Below, piece by piece: positions 40,338-50,786 of a DNA stretch of 64,000 nucleotides. The position numbers were made by a program, and so were the translations under genes. The DNA is from Methylorubrum aminovorans (GTDB lineage: Bacteria > Pseudomonadota > Alphaproteobacteria > Rhizobiales > Beijerinckiaceae). Every line of letters begins with the position of its first letter. Positions within the stretch are counted from its first letter, which is position 1. Under the pieces are notes generated by a model. The model saw only the letters and a program-made list of their open reading frames with translations, did not search any database and was not told the origin of the DNA. The DNA is taken from contig NZ_BPRC01000006.1 of the NCBI RefSeq assembly GCF_022179725.1, forward strand, positions 1-64,000, in the 5' to 3' direction.

Positions 40338-40610
40338 TTACTCCCCATGCGCCGCCCCCAATTCCGGCCTGCGACCTGAGTCGTCGAAGTCGTGGTGGTG
40401 ATGGTGCCGCTCGAACCGGCGCGGCTCGTATTCGTCGCGGCGCGTGTGATGGTGCCGGACTACGACGTCGTCATGGTCGCCGTGACGGTAGACCTCGACA
40501 TGATCGTGCGGCCGCCGTTCGCCATAGCCGCGCTCGTAATATTGGGCCGAGGCCGCGGCCGGCGCGATGACGATGGCCGCGGCCATCAAGCCTGCAAGGT
40601 GTCGCCGCAT
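40338..40610 (-). CDS. Small exported His/Arg/Tyr-rich protein
   Basis: A 90-aa protein with a good signal peptide (MRRHLAGLMAAAIVIAPAAASA) and an entirely polar mature part (YYERGYGERRPHDHVEVYRH, a run of five His, many Arg/Asp). It may bind metal or the cell envelope; no family is assigned. The composition is unlike that of the neighbouring frames and the signal peptide is convincing. Confidence 0.65.
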   Translation of the reverse strand: MRRHLAGLMAAAIVIAPAAASAQYYERGYGERRPHDHVEVYRHGDHDDVVVRHHHTRRDEYEPRRFERHHHHHDFDDSGRRPELGAAHGE

Positions 40611-41281
<671 letters not shown>

Positions 41282-42643
41282 ATGGACACGGTAAGCTCGC
41301 AAGACATCGTCGACACCGTCCGGACCAGCCTGCTGGTTCTCGACATGGACCTTAGGGTCAAGTCGGCGAACCGCGCCTTCTACAACACCTTCAAGGTCGA
41401 GCCCGAGGCGACGGTCGGACGGCCGCTGTTCGAGCTCGGCAACGGCCAGTGGGGGATCCCCGAACTGCGCACGCTGCTCGGCGAGATCGTGCCGCGCGAC
41501 GGGACCGTCGAGGGCTACGAGGTCGGGCACGACTTTCCCGGCATCGGCGTGAAGTGCATGCGCCTCAACGCCCGCAAGGTGTTCAGGGAGGACGGCCACG
41601 TTCCATACCTGCTCCTCGCCATCGACGACGTCACGGGCGAGCACGAGGCCCGGGCCGAGGCCGAGCGACAGCGACTTCTCGCCCAGGGCATCGTCGACAC
41701 GGTTCGAGACCCGCTGGTGGTCCTCGAAGCCGACATGACAGTGGTCAGTGCCAGCCGCTCCTTCCTGCGCATGTTCGGCCTCGACGTTGGGACTGTGGTC
41801 GGCACGTCGCTCTACGACCTGTCGCAAGGCCAGTGGCGGGTCGGGCGGCTCCAGGATCTGCTCGGGCGGATCGTGCCCGACGACATGGCCATCGACGGCT
41901 TCGAGGTCGAGGACGAGTTCCCGGGACTCGGTCGGCGCATCTTCAAGCTCAACGCCCGCAAGGTCCACCGTCCCGGCAACCATATCACTCGGCTGCTCCT
42001 GGTCTTCGAGGACGTGACCGAGGCGCGAATGCTGGAGAGGCACCGCGACCTTCTCGCCGCCGAGCTCGCCCATCGCATCAAGAACAGCCTGCAGATCATC
42101 ACCTCGTTCGTCTCGTACGAAATCCGCCGGGCGGCCGAACCCTGCGTCGAGGGCTACCGCGCGATGCAGGGCCGCATCGGCGCCGTGGCCGAGCTCTACG
42201 ACGTGATCTCCCGCTCCTCGACGCTCGGCCCGGTGGCGATGGGGCCATATCTGGAGGGCATCGCCGGAAGCCTGCGTTCCAGCCTGCTCGGCGCCGAGGC
42301 CCGCATCGCCGTCGACGTCGAGGCGGAGCCGCTGTCCATCGTCGCCGACCAGGCGGTCACGGTCGGGTTGATCGTCAACGAACTCGCCACCAACGCGGTG
42401 AAGTACGCGTTTCCGTCCGGAGGGGGCCGCATCCTCCTCGGGTTCAGGCGCCGGGACGGTGAGGCGGTGCTCACGGTCGCCGACGACGGCATCGGGCTGG
42501 ACGCGACCAGCGGCCCGGGTTCCGGCCTTGGATCCCGGTTCGTCGAGGCGTTCGTCCGCCAGCTCAACGGAACGCTCGCGATGGCAAGCGGCGCGGGCGG
42601 GACGACCGTGACGGTAAGGCTGCCGGCCTCCGTCCTGGCGTAG
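41282..42643 (+). CDS. PAS-PAS-HisKA_2 sensor histidine kinase
   Basis: A 453-aa kinase. Two similar PAS domains (SLLVLDMDLRVKSANRAFYN and DPLVVLEADMTVVSASRSFL) precede a HisKA_2 dimerisation domain with the phospho-acceptor His in ELAHRIKNSLQIITSF, then a HATPase with NELATNAVKYAFPSGGG and DDGIGLD. This HisKA_2/HWE class is typical of Alphaproteobacteria and often feeds general stress signalling. ATG 41282 is chosen; the frame is open to a GTG at 41246. No cognate regulator is adjacent. Confidence 0.9.
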   Translation: MDTVSSQDIVDTVRTSLLVLDMDLRVKSANRAFYNTFKVEPEATVGRPLFELGNGQWGIPELRTLLGEIVPRDGTVEGYEVGHDFPGIGVKCMRLNARKVFREDGHVPYLLLAIDDVTGEHEARAEAERQRLLAQGIVDTVRDPLVVLEADMTVVSASRSFLRMFGLDVGTVVGTSLYDLSQGQWRVGRLQDLLGRIVPDDMAIDGFEVEDEFPGLGRRIFKLNARKVHRPGNHITRLLLVFEDVTEARMLERHRDLLAAELAHRIKNSLQIITSFVSYEIRRAAEPCVEGYRAMQGRIGAVAELYDVISRSSTLGPVAMGPYLEGIAGSLRSSLLGAEARIAVDVEAEPLSIVADQAVTVGLIVNELATNAVKYAFPSGGGRILLGFRRRDGEAVLTVADDGIGLDATSGPGSGLGSRFVEAFVRQLNGTLAMASGAGGTTVTVRLPASVLA

Positions 42644-42772
42644 TCCGGTCGGGCGCCTCGCCTTCGGGGTCGCTCGGTTGTGAAAATTTCACCGGGCGAC
42701 TTGGCGGGTCCGGCGACCGCCGCGCCCGACCCCGCTGCGAATTGTGGCAACGGCTGCTAGAACCGAAGCCTG

Positions 42773-45439
42773 ATGGACGACACGGTCAAGCCACCCCCAT
42801 ACCGCGCGACGCCTGAGCGGCTCCGACGCGACCAAGCCAGGATCGAGGCCGAACTCGCCGGAATTGATGGCGGGACCGACCCGTTCCCCGCTGCCGTGCG
42901 GGCAACGCGCATGCCGATGGTCATCACCAATCCGCGCCGGCCGGACAATCCCATCGTCTTCGTCAACGATGCCTTCTGCCGCCTGACCGGTTATGCGCGG
43001 GAGGAGATCCTCGGGCGCAATTGCCGCTTCCTGCAGGGCCCTGAGACCGACCCGGAGACAGTCCGCCTGATCCGCGAGGCCATCGTCGCGCCCCGGTCCA
43101 TCGAGATCGACATCCGCAACCACAAGAAGGACGGAACACCGTTCTGGAACCGGCTGCTGCTGGCGCCGGTCAACGACGCGGGCGGCGATCTCGCATACTT
43201 CTTCGCCAGCCAGTTGGACGTGACGGTCGAGCGTGAGCGCCTCGTCGTGCTGGAGGACGAGAACGCGGCGTTGACGGCCGAGCGGCGGGCCAACCTGGAG
43301 CGGCTGGCCTTCAGCGAGGAATCCCTGCGGCTCGCGACCGAGGCCGCCGAGGTGGGGACCTGGGACCTCGACCTGACCACCGACGTGCTGACCTGGTCGG
43401 ATCGTACCAAGGCGATGTTCGGCATCTCGCCGGGCGTGCCCTGCAGCATGGCCGACTTCTATGCCGGGCTGCATCCGGACGACCTGGAGGTGACGAGCGC
43501 GGCCTTCGCCTCGGCGCTCGACCCGGCGCGGCGCGCGACCTACGACGTCGAGTACCGCACGGTCGGAAAGGAGGATGGCGTCGTCCGCTGGGTCGCGGCC
43601 AAGGGCAAGGGCCTGTTCGACGCGAGAGGAGCGTGCGTCCGGGCGCTCGGCACGGCCATCGACATCACGGCGCGGCGGCGAGCCGAGGAGGTCCGGCAAG
43701 CCAACGAGGCAAGGCTGCGCTTCCTCGACGCACTCGGCACGGAGACCGCCGGGAACACAGATGCCGAGGGCATCCTGTCGGTGACGACGCGCATGGTGGC
43801 GGGCCATCTGCGTCTCTCGAACTGCGCCTACGCCGACATGGACCCGGACGGGGAAGGCCTGACCATCCGCGGGGATTGGTCGGCGGAGGGCTCGCCGAGC
43901 ATCGTCGGGCGCTACCGCCTCACCGATTTCGGCACGCTGGCCGCGACCTGCCTTCGTTCGGGCGAGTTGCTCGTCGTCGGCGACGTCCGGTCTGAACTGC
44001 CGGCTGCGGACGCTGCCTCCTTCCAGGCCGTTGGTGTCGCGGCGGTAGCCTGCATGCCCCTGGTCAAGGACGGGCGCCTGACGGCCATGATGGCCATCCA
44101 CGACCGGGTGGCGCGGGCTTGGTCGGGCGACGACCTTGCGGTTCTCCGCGAGGTGACGGAGCGCTGCTGGGCGCATATCGAGCGCGTGCGCGCCGACGCC
44201 GCCCTGCGCGAGGCGGCGGGGCAGCTCGCGGCCCTGAACGCGACGCTTGAGCAGCGGGTCGAGGAGCGCACCGCCCGCCTGGGCGAGGCGGAGGCGGCGC
44301 TCCGGCAGTCGCAGAAGCTGGAGGCGGTCGGCCAGCTGACCGGGGGCGTGGCCCACGACTTCAACAACCTCCTGACCATCATCCGGTCCTCTGTCGACTT
44401 CCTGCGGCGACCCGACCTGCCGGACGACAGGCGAAGGCGCTACATGGACGCGGTCTCGGACACGGTGGAGCGCGCCACCAAGCTGACCGGGCAACTCCTG
44501 GCCTTCGCCCGAAGGCAGGCGCTCAAGCCCGAGGTGTTCGAGGCCGGCGCCCGTCTGAAAAGCGTGGCCGACATGCTCGACACGGTGACCGGTTCGCGCA
44601 TCCGCGTGCTGACCGAGTTGCCCGAGCGTCCCTGTCACGTCCTGGCCGACGTGAGCCAGTTCGAGACGGCCGTCATCAACATGGCGGTGAATGCCCGCGA
44701 CGCTATGGACGGCGAGGGCACGCTGACGCTGCGGCTGTCCTGCTCGCAGGGGATGCCTTCGATCCGCGGTCACGGCGGCAGCCCGGCGCCGTTCGCGGCG
44801 GTCTCGCTGTCGGACACGGGCACGGGCATCGCCCCGGAGCTCCTCGGACGCATCTTCGAGCCGTTCTACACCACGAAGGAAGTCGGCAAGGGAACGGGGT
44901 TGGGCCTGAGCCAGGTGTTCGGCTTCGCCAAGCAATCGGGCGGCGACGTGAACGTGGAGAGCGCTCCGGGGCGTGGGACCACGTTCACGCTGTACCTGCC
45001 CGAGATCGAGGTCGCCCCGGAGCCGGGCAGACATGAAACGGGAGACGAGGCCACCTCGTCCGGAGCCGGGCGGCGCGTGCTGGTCGTGGAGGACAACGTC
45101 GAGGTCGGGCGATTCGCCACGCAGATCCTCCAGGACTTGGGCTTCGCGACGGACTGGGCGGCGAACGCCGAGGAGGCCCTCGACCGGCTCGGCCCGGATG
45201 GCGCCGGCTTCCACGTCGTGTTCTCGGACGTGGTCATGCCCGGCATGGGCGGCCTCGCCATGGCCAAGCTGTTGCGCGGGCGGCTCCCCGGCCTGCCGGT
45301 CGTCCTGGCGTCCGGCTACAGCGATGCGCTGGCCCAGGGAGGTGGTGACGGCTTCGAGCTGCTGCACAAGCCCTACGCCGCCGACCAACTCGGGCGCACC
45401 CTGAACCGGGTGATCCGGCAGCACGGCCGAGCCATTTGA
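42773..45439 (+). CDS. LOV-domain hybrid histidine kinase (putative blue-light receptor)
   Basis: An 888-aa kinase. The N-terminal LOV domain has the flavin-adduct signature GRNCRFLQG with Cys84, preceded by PIVFVNDAFCRLTGY and followed by DGTPFWNRL. Then come a PAS domain (about 180-300), a GAF-like domain (about 310-470), a coiled coil, HisKA (GGVAHDFNNLL, His near 525), HATPase_c (DTGTGIAPELLGRIFEPFY) and a receiver with the Asp in VVFSDVVMPGMG (near 818). It should bind FMN and respond to blue light. Close to the other sensor kinases but with no output gene beside it. Confidence 0.93.
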   Translation: MDDTVKPPPYRATPERLRRDQARIEAELAGIDGGTDPFPAAVRATRMPMVITNPRRPDNPIVFVNDAFCRLTGYAREEILGRNCRFLQGPETDPETVRLIREAIVAPRSIEIDIRNHKKDGTPFWNRLLLAPVNDAGGDLAYFFASQLDVTVERERLVVLEDENAALTAERRANLERLAFSEESLRLATEAAEVGTWDLDLTTDVLTWSDRTKAMFGISPGVPCSMADFYAGLHPDDLEVTSAAFASALDPARRATYDVEYRTVGKEDGVVRWVAAKGKGLFDARGACVRALGTAIDITARRRAEEVRQANEARLRFLDALGTETAGNTDAEGILSVTTRMVAGHLRLSNCAYADMDPDGEGLTIRGDWSAEGSPSIVGRYRLTDFGTLAATCLRSGELLVVGDVRSELPAADAASFQAVGVAAVACMPLVKDGRLTAMMAIHDRVARAWSGDDLAVLREVTERCWAHIERVRADAALREAAGQLAALNATLEQRVEERTARLGEAEAALRQSQKLEAVGQLTGGVAHDFNNLLTIIRSSVDFLRRPDLPDDRRRRYMDAVSDTVERATKLTGQLLAFARRQALKPEVFEAGARLKSVADMLDTVTGSRIRVLTELPERPCHVLADVSQFETAVINMAVNARDAMDGEGTLTLRLSCSQGMPSIRGHGGSPAPFAAVSLSDTGTGIAPELLGRIFEPFYTTKEVGKGTGLGLSQVFGFAKQSGGDVNVESAPGRGTTFTLYLPEIEVAPEPGRHETGDEATSSGAGRRVLVVEDNVEVGRFATQILQDLGFATDWAANAEEALDRLGPDGAGFHVVFSDVVMPGMGGLAMAKLLRGRLPGLPVVLASGYSDALAQGGGDGFELLHKPYAADQLGRTLNRVIRQHGRAI

Positions 45440-45455
45440 GCGCCGTAAGGCGACG

Positions 45456-46229
45456 CTAACGCAAGGTCCGAACGGACAGCTTCGAATCCGCATGAGCCGT
45501 ACGGTCGGGCTCACCGGCCGCCCCCGACGCTTCGACCTGGCCGCGCCGCTGGAGGCGCAGCGCCACGATCCAGCACAGCACCGCCCAGGCCGACCCGACG
45601 CACCAGCCCGCCAACACGTCGGTCGCGTAGTGGACGCCGATGTAGACGCGGCTCAGCCCCACGACGACGGTGAGGAAGACGGCGAGCCCCATGAAGTACG
45701 CCTTCAGCCGTGCGCCCGCTGCGACCCTCGTCATGATCGCCCCCAGCGTCAGGAAGGTCACCGCAGAGAGCATGGCGTGGCTGCTGGGAAAGCTGGCTGT
45801 GAACACTTGGATGCCGCCGGGAATGTCGGGACGAGGGCGGTTGAAGAGCAGCTTCAGGCCGAAGCTGATGACCGTGCCGCCCAGCATCGAGCCCACCACC
45901 AGGAGGGCAGTCCCACGCCTGCGGACCAGGAGCAGGTACCCCACGGTCGCAGCCAGCAGGAAGCACAGGACGACCATGCTCCCAAGGGAGGTCACGTCGC
46001 GCGCCATCTCATGCACCCAGGCCGGCCCGATTGGGCCGGCGGCGCCGAGTGGACGGAAGAAGCGCGCGACCCGGGTGTCGAACGCCATGGTATCACCCTC
46101 CATCACCTCGCCGGCGAGGAGGCCGAACGCGAGGAGGAGTGCGGCGACGCAGAACAGCGTCGCCACGAGGCCGAGCTCCCGTTTCCCGAGGCGCGTCACG
46201 GCTGCTGCCCAGGCACCCAATTCGTTCAT
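45456..46229 (-). CDS. PAP2-family membrane phosphatase
   Basis: A 257-aa protein with six hydrophobic segments. The three PAP2 phosphatase motifs are present: KLLFNRPRP, PSSHAMLSA and SRVYIGVHYATDVLAGW. It likely dephosphorylates undecaprenyl diphosphate or phosphatidate at the inner membrane. The ATG at 46229 has a GGGAGG site; the frame is open further upstream but is not credible there. It is followed by a minus-strand run of membrane proteins. Confidence 0.9.
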   Translation of the reverse strand: MNELGAWAAAVTRLGKRELGLVATLFCVAALLLAFGLLAGEVMEGDTMAFDTRVARFFRPLGAAGPIGPAWVHEMARDVTSLGSMVVLCFLLAATVGYLLLVRRRGTALLVVGSMLGGTVISFGLKLLFNRPRPDIPGGIQVFTASFPSSHAMLSAVTFLTLGAIMTRVAAGARLKAYFMGLAVFLTVVVGLSRVYIGVHYATDVLAGWCVGSAWAVLCWIVALRLQRRGQVEASGAAGEPDRTAHADSKLSVRTLR

Positions 46230-46527
46230 CCGCCTCGCCTCCCGGCCGGACCTCGGTACGCCGCCCCAGGTCTGACGCGCGTCGCCCGTGGGGCGAGGCG
46301 GCCAGACCGGGGATGCAAGGATCGTCGATGGACCGCGGCCCTGACCCACGGCGACTGCTTCTGGCCCGGCCTCGGGATGCGCGCGGCCGCCGTCCCCGGG
46401 CCGCCGGCATCCGTGCGAACTCCACGGATCGGGGGCAGGTCGCGCGCACGGCCCCGTGGACGAAGTCGCCGCGGCGCCGGACAAGGGCGGGGCCCCGGCG
46501 CGTCGCCATGCGGTGTCGACCGCAGGT

Positions 46528-47304
46528 TCATGACGCCGTCGCGTCCGCGCCCGGATGACGGCCGGCCCGCTGCGGTAGCAGGACGATGAGCGCCACGATG
46601 AAGGCCGCGATCACGGCGGAAGCGAGCGGCCGGCTCAGGTTCAGCCCGCCGTTGGCGACCGGCTTGTCGAGGAAATCGCCCACCGTGGCCCCGAGCGGGC
46701 GGGTCAGGATGAACGCCGCCCAGAAGAGCGTGACCCGTGAAACGGAGGTCCGGTAGTACAGGGCGATGACGACCGCGAGCGCCGCCGCGAAGACGAGGGC
46801 GCCACCCTCGTAGCCGAGGCCGCCGGTGTCCGCGAGCCAGTCGCCGAGCGCGGTGCCCAACGTCTGCGAGAAGGTGATCGCCCCCCAATAGAACGCCTCG
46901 ACCCGCGGGGTCGAAACCGTGTCCACCGACACGGTGCCCTCGGTCGCGTACCAAAGCCCGAGCACGGCCGCGAGGCAGGCGAGTAGCAGGGTCGACCCGC
47001 CGGTGTATCCGATGCCGAGCGAGCGGTCGGCGAAGTCCGCCATCGTCGTACCGAAGGTGGTCGAGGCGACGATCGTGGACCAGTACAGGACCGGGTGGAA
47101 CCGCTTCGATATGATCTGGGCGACCACGAGCGCGACCAGCAGCACGGCGAACAGGGCGGTGCCGGCGAGGTAGCCCCAGTTGAGGGTCATGGTGACGGTG
47201 TCGCCGCCGGTCTCCCCGAGCGTCGTGGCCAGGATCTTGATGATCCAGAAGCCCAGCGTGACCTCGGGTACCTTGCTCAGGGCGCGTTCGTAACGGTCGT
47301 CCAT
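46528..47304 (-). CDS. Multi-pass membrane protein of COG4705-like type, copy 1
   Basis: A 258-aa protein, strongly hydrophobic throughout (about eight segments), beginning MDDRYERALSKVPEVTLGFW. It contains two internal near-repeats: IKILATTLGETGGDTVTM and FSQTLGTALGDWLADTGGLG. The start at 47304 has AAGGAG. I recall it as the COG4705 group of uncharacterised membrane proteins. It is paralogous to 47277-48149 and 48622-49398. The function is unknown. Confidence 0.8.
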   Translation of the reverse strand: MDDRYERALSKVPEVTLGFWIIKILATTLGETGGDTVTMTLNWGYLAGTALFAVLLVALVVAQIISKRFHPVLYWSTIVASTTFGTTMADFADRSLGIGYTGGSTLLLACLAAVLGLWYATEGTVSVDTVSTPRVEAFYWGAITFSQTLGTALGDWLADTGGLGYEGGALVFAAALAVVIALYYRTSVSRVTLFWAAFILTRPLGATVGDFLDKPVANGGLNLSRPLASAVIAAFIVALIVLLPQRAGRHPGADATAS

Positions 47305-48149
47305 CGGACCTGCTCCTTCTTCGAGAAAAACCTCACGGCGCGTCGGCGCAGGCCGCCCGGCGACCGGCACGCTGCGGGATGAGGAGGACGAGCCCCGGCC
47401 ATGACGAGCGCGAGCACGCCGGAGATCGTGATGTCGTCGATGCCCAGGCCGCCGGAAGCGACCGGCTTGTCGAGCGAGTTGGCGAGGGTGGCGCCGAGCG
47501 GCCGCGTCAGGACGAACGCCGTCCAGAACAGCATGGGCCTGGAAACACGCGTTCGCAGATGGAGGGCCGTGACCACGGCCAGCGCGACGAGGATGAGGAG
47601 CGCGCTCCCGTTGTACCCGAGCCCGCTGCTGTCAGCCATCCAGTCGCCCAACGCGGTGCCGAGCGTCTGGGAGAACATGACCGTGGCCCAGTAGAAACCT
47701 TCGGCCCGCGGGGACCGCACCGTCTCCACGGCGACCGTGCCGAGCGTGCGCTTCCACAGGATCAGGGTCGCGACGACCGATCCGAGCAGCACCAGGGACC
47801 CGCCCGCGTAGCCGATGCCGAGGGACCTGTCGCAGAAGTCGGCGAGGGTCGTGCCTGCGAGCGTCGTCGCGGTGACCACGGCCCAGTACAGGATCGGATG
47901 GAAGCGGTCCGCCCGGACCTGTGCGGCCAGCAGCACCGCCAGGGCGGCCCCGAAGATCGCCGTGCCGGCGAGATAGCCGAGGCCGAGCGTCAACGTGACG
48001 GCGTTCCCGCCGACCTCGCCCAGGGTCGTGGCCACGATCTTGATGGCCCAGAACCCGGCGGTGGCTTCAGGCACCTTGGCGGGTTCGACGTGTCCGGGTC
48101 GCTCGGTCGGTTGCATCGGGCTGCCGTGGGAAAGCGAGGGCTGGCTCAC
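47277..48149 (-). pseudogene. COG4705-like membrane protein, copy 2, C-terminally frameshifted
   Basis: A 290-codon frame, GTG start at 48149 (overlapping TGA) or ATG 48116. Residues up to about 254 match copy 1 and copy 3, including FSQTLGTALGDWMADSSGLG and LTRPLGATLANSLD. The tail is then non-homologous (VMAGARPPHPAACRSP). Removing one base from the CCCC at 47393-47396 restores LVLLIPQRAGRRAACADAP and a stop at 47333-47335, matching copy 1's VLLPQRAGRHPG. As read, the last transmembrane end is replaced by about 40 unrelated residues and the frame invades the next gene. A sequencing error is also possible. Confidence 0.75.
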
Positions 48150-48553
48150 GCGGTGTGGGTCTGGTCGATGATGGCGAGCAGGTCGTCGACCGCGCGACGG
48201 CAGGCGGCCGGATCGGGGTTCGACGCCCGCAGCGCGTCGAGGGCGCGGTCGATGGCCTTGTCCACGACGTGCCAGTCGGCGGCGGCTCGCGGCTTCAGGC
48301 CGGCCTCGGACGCGTCCCAGGACAATTCCAGGTCCTTGATGCGCGTCTTGGCGGCGGCGAGGTCGCCCCGGTCGGTCATCGCCTTCACGTCGACGACGAT
48401 GGTCCGGAACTTGGAGAGGTCGCCAAGCTTCGAGGCCGCCATCGCCTTGGGCGTCGCTCCGACGGCGGCGTCCTGCATCGCCAGCAGGCCCAGGGGGGCG
48501 GCCGTGGCACCGATGACCGTCGCGGCGATGGCGGCGAGGAGGATGTTTCGCAT
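48146..48553 (-). CDS. Small exported hypothetical protein between membrane paralogues
   Basis: A 135-aa protein: signal peptide ([20 protein letters not shown]) then a helical mature part ([60 protein letters not shown]). The ATG at 48553 has GGAG about 9 bases upstream. The stop overlaps the GTG start of the next gene by 3 bases. It may be a periplasmic partner of the neighbouring membrane proteins; family unknown. Confidence 0.7.
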   Translation of the reverse strand: MRNILLAAIAATVIGATAAPLGLLAMQDAAVGATPKAMAASKLGDLSKFRTIVVDVKAMTDRGDLAAAKTRIKDLELSWDASEAGLKPRAAADWHVVDKAIDRALDALRASNPDPAACRRAVDDLLAIIDQTHTA

Positions 48554-48621
48554 GGTCGTTCGCTCCGTGTCGTGCGGCGTTGGAAGGACTGGAGGATGGG
48601 GATGCGGGAGGCGGCGGACGG

Positions 48622-49398
48622 TCAGGCCCGCCGCTGTCCGGCCGGCTCGCCAGGGCGTCCGGAGACGAGGCTCAGGGACGTCACCAGGGCGACGATGACG
48701 GAGAAGAAGGCGAGGCTGGTGGAGGCCGTGCCGAAGCCGAGGCCGCCGTATTCCCGTGCCTGCGACAGCAGATCGCCCAGCGATGCGCCGAGGGGGCGCG
48801 TGACGATGTAGGCGAGCCAGAAGGTCGTCACCGGGTTCGCGCCGAGGCGCCAGGCGAGGGCGAGGGCGGCCAGGATCGTGCCGAAGATGACGACGCCGAG
48901 ATTGAAGCCGAGCCCCAGCGCCTCGGTAGCCAGGTCGCCCGCGGCCGTGCCGAGCGCGAAGGTCAGGAGGATGGCGAGCCAGTAGAACGCCTCGCGGCGC
49001 CGGGTCACGATGGCGTGGATCGAGAGCGTCCGCTCGGTCGCGTACCAGAGGGCGAACACGGCGGCGAGGGCGGCCGCGAACACGCCGGTGCTGACGAAGA
49101 GGCTCACGCCGAGCTTGTCGGTCAGGATGTCGGTGACCTGCGTGCCGACCACGCTGACGAGGACGACGGTCGACCAATAGGTCCAGGGCACGTAGCGCCG
49201 CTCGCGCACCTGCAGGGCGAGGACGGCCGCGAGGAGGCCGGCCGTGAGGGTGGCGGTGACGGCGGCACCCAGGCCGACGTTCACCGCGAGGTAGTCCGCG
49301 CCGGTCTCGCCGACGGTCGTGGACAGGATCTTGATGACCCAGAAGGCCGCGGTGACCTCCGGTACCTTGTTCAAGACCTGGCGCTGGATCTCGCTCAT
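48622..49398 (-). CDS. Multi-pass membrane protein of COG4705-like type, copy 3
   Basis: A 258-aa protein starting [20 protein letters not shown], with about eight hydrophobic segments, [20 protein letters not shown], and [20 protein letters not shown], then [15 protein letters not shown]. The start at 49398 has a GGGAG site. More divergent than copies 1 and 2. The HK/RR pair encoded upstream may control it. Confidence 0.8.
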   Translation of the reverse strand: MSEIQRQVLNKVPEVTAAFWVIKILSTTVGETGADYLAVNVGLGAAVTATLTAGLLAAVLALQVRERRYVPWTYWSTVVLVSVVGTQVTDILTDKLGVSLFVSTGVFAAALAAVFALWYATERTLSIHAIVTRRREAFYWLAILLTFALGTAAGDLATEALGLGFNLGVVIFGTILAALALAWRLGANPVTTFWLAYIVTRPLGASLGDLLSQAREYGGLGFGTASTSLAFFSVIVALVTSLSLVSGRPGEPAGQRRA

Positions 49399-49490
49399 CC
49401 CCGTCTCCCGTCCGTCATGGTCGGGCACGGTGATAGCGAGCCAGAATGAGGGCAGAATGAGCTTCGTCCGGAGGAGCCGCAGGCTCGGCC

Positions 49491-50786
49491 TCAGGCCGGC
49501 AGTCTGACGGTTGCGAGGGTCCCCTGCCCGTCACGTCGGTTTTCGACCGTCAGGCCGAGGTCGTTGCGCTCCGCGATGCGGCGGGCGATGGCGAGCCCGA
49601 GCCCTGTGCCTTCGACTTCCGGTGGCGCGGCCCGGAAGAAGCGGTCGAACAGGCGGCCCTCGCTTCCCGGCGGCAGCCCGCAGCCGGTGTCCCGAACCGT
49701 GACGACGCACGCACCGTTCCGGTTCAGCAGACGGACGTCGACCTGGCCTCCCGACGGCGTGTAGCGCAGGGCGTTGTCGACCAGGTTGGCGAACAGGACG
49801 CGGACCTCGTCCTCCGACGCGTGAAGCGTCGCGGGTGTCTCGATATGCACGCCCAGGTCGATGTCCTTGCGCTCGGCGAGCACGACGTGGTCGGCGACGC
49901 AGTCGAGCAGGAGCTGGCCGAGGTCGACGGATGCAGGACGGGCCTCGGCACCGTCGTCGAGCCGGGCGAGACGGAGCAGTTGATCCACCAGCCGGTTCGC
50001 CCTCCGGAGGCCGTCCGCCAGCGCCATACGCCGCGCGTCGCCCCCGCCACCGGCAGGCCCGCCGAGGGAGTCGAGTTGGATCTGCATCGCGGCAAGCGGC
50101 GTACGCAGTTCGTGCGCCGCGTCGGCCACGAACCGCTTCTGGGCGGCCAGAGCGGCCTGCAGGCGAAGGATGAGCCCGTTCATGGCCTCGACGAGGGGCG
50201 CCACCTCCGTCGGCACGCCGCGCGTCGGCAAGGGGCCTTGGGCGGCGGCGCCGCGCCCGGCGAGGTCATGCACCAAGCCGTCGAGCCGCCCGAGCGCCCG
50301 GTTCATCGCCCAGCCGACGACGATCCACGACAGCGGGACGAGGAGCAGCAGCGGGGCCACGGCGCCGAGCGCCGCATTGCGTGCGAACTCCGCCCTCACG
50401 ACGTCGCGCTGGGCGACCCGGACCGTCGTGGTGCCGTTGGCGGTCGTGTAGGTGCGCCAGAGCTCGCCGCCCATGACGACGTTCGCGTATCCCGTGCGGC
50501 CGGGGTGGCGGACGTCGACGCCGCGGTCGTCGCGCAGGACCTGCCCGTCCTTCCAGATGGTGACGGCGAGTTGGTCCTCCGGGTCCTGGTCGGCGGCGGG
50601 CGGCGCGTCCGCGTCCGGGAGCCCGGGACCGGCGTTGAGGGCGACCTGCCGCAACTGCCCGTCGAGGAAATCGGCCGCCTCGATCCGCGCGAGGGCATAG
50701 GCCGCGACCATCGCGGCCAAGCCGATTCCGGCGAGCAGGGCGGTCATCCAGCCGAGCGTCGTGCGGCGCAAGGAGGCGGCCCTCAT
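49491..50786 (-). CDS. QseC/PmrB-like sensor histidine kinase
   Basis: A 431-aa membrane kinase: an N-terminal membrane segment (LGWMTALLAGIGLAAMVAAY), a periplasmic part of about 110 residues, a second membrane segment (LLLLVPLSWIVVGWAM), HAMP-like linker, HisKA with ADAAHELRTPLAAMQI, and HATPase with NLVDNALRYTPSGG and GTGLGLAIARRI. It overlaps the response regulator stop by 4 bases. The signal is unknown; it probably pairs with the regulator encoded immediately upstream. Confidence 0.92.
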   Translation of the reverse strand: MRAASLRRTTLGWMTALLAGIGLAAMVAAYALARIEAADFLDGQLRQVALNAGPGLPDADAPPAADQDPEDQLAVTIWKDGQVLRDDRGVDVRHPGRTGYANVVMGGELWRTYTTANGTTTVRVAQRDVVRAEFARNAALGAVAPLLLLVPLSWIVVGWAMNRALGRLDGLVHDLAGRGAAAQGPLPTRGVPTEVAPLVEAMNGLILRLQAALAAQKRFVADAAHELRTPLAAMQIQLDSLGGPAGGGGDARRMALADGLRRANRLVDQLLRLARLDDGAEARPASVDLGQLLLDCVADHVVLAERKDIDLGVHIETPATLHASEDEVRVLFANLVDNALRYTPSGGQVDVRLLNRNGACVVTVRDTGCGLPPGSEGRLFDRFFRAAPPEVEGTGLGLAIARRIAERNDLGLTVENRRDGQGTLATVRLPA

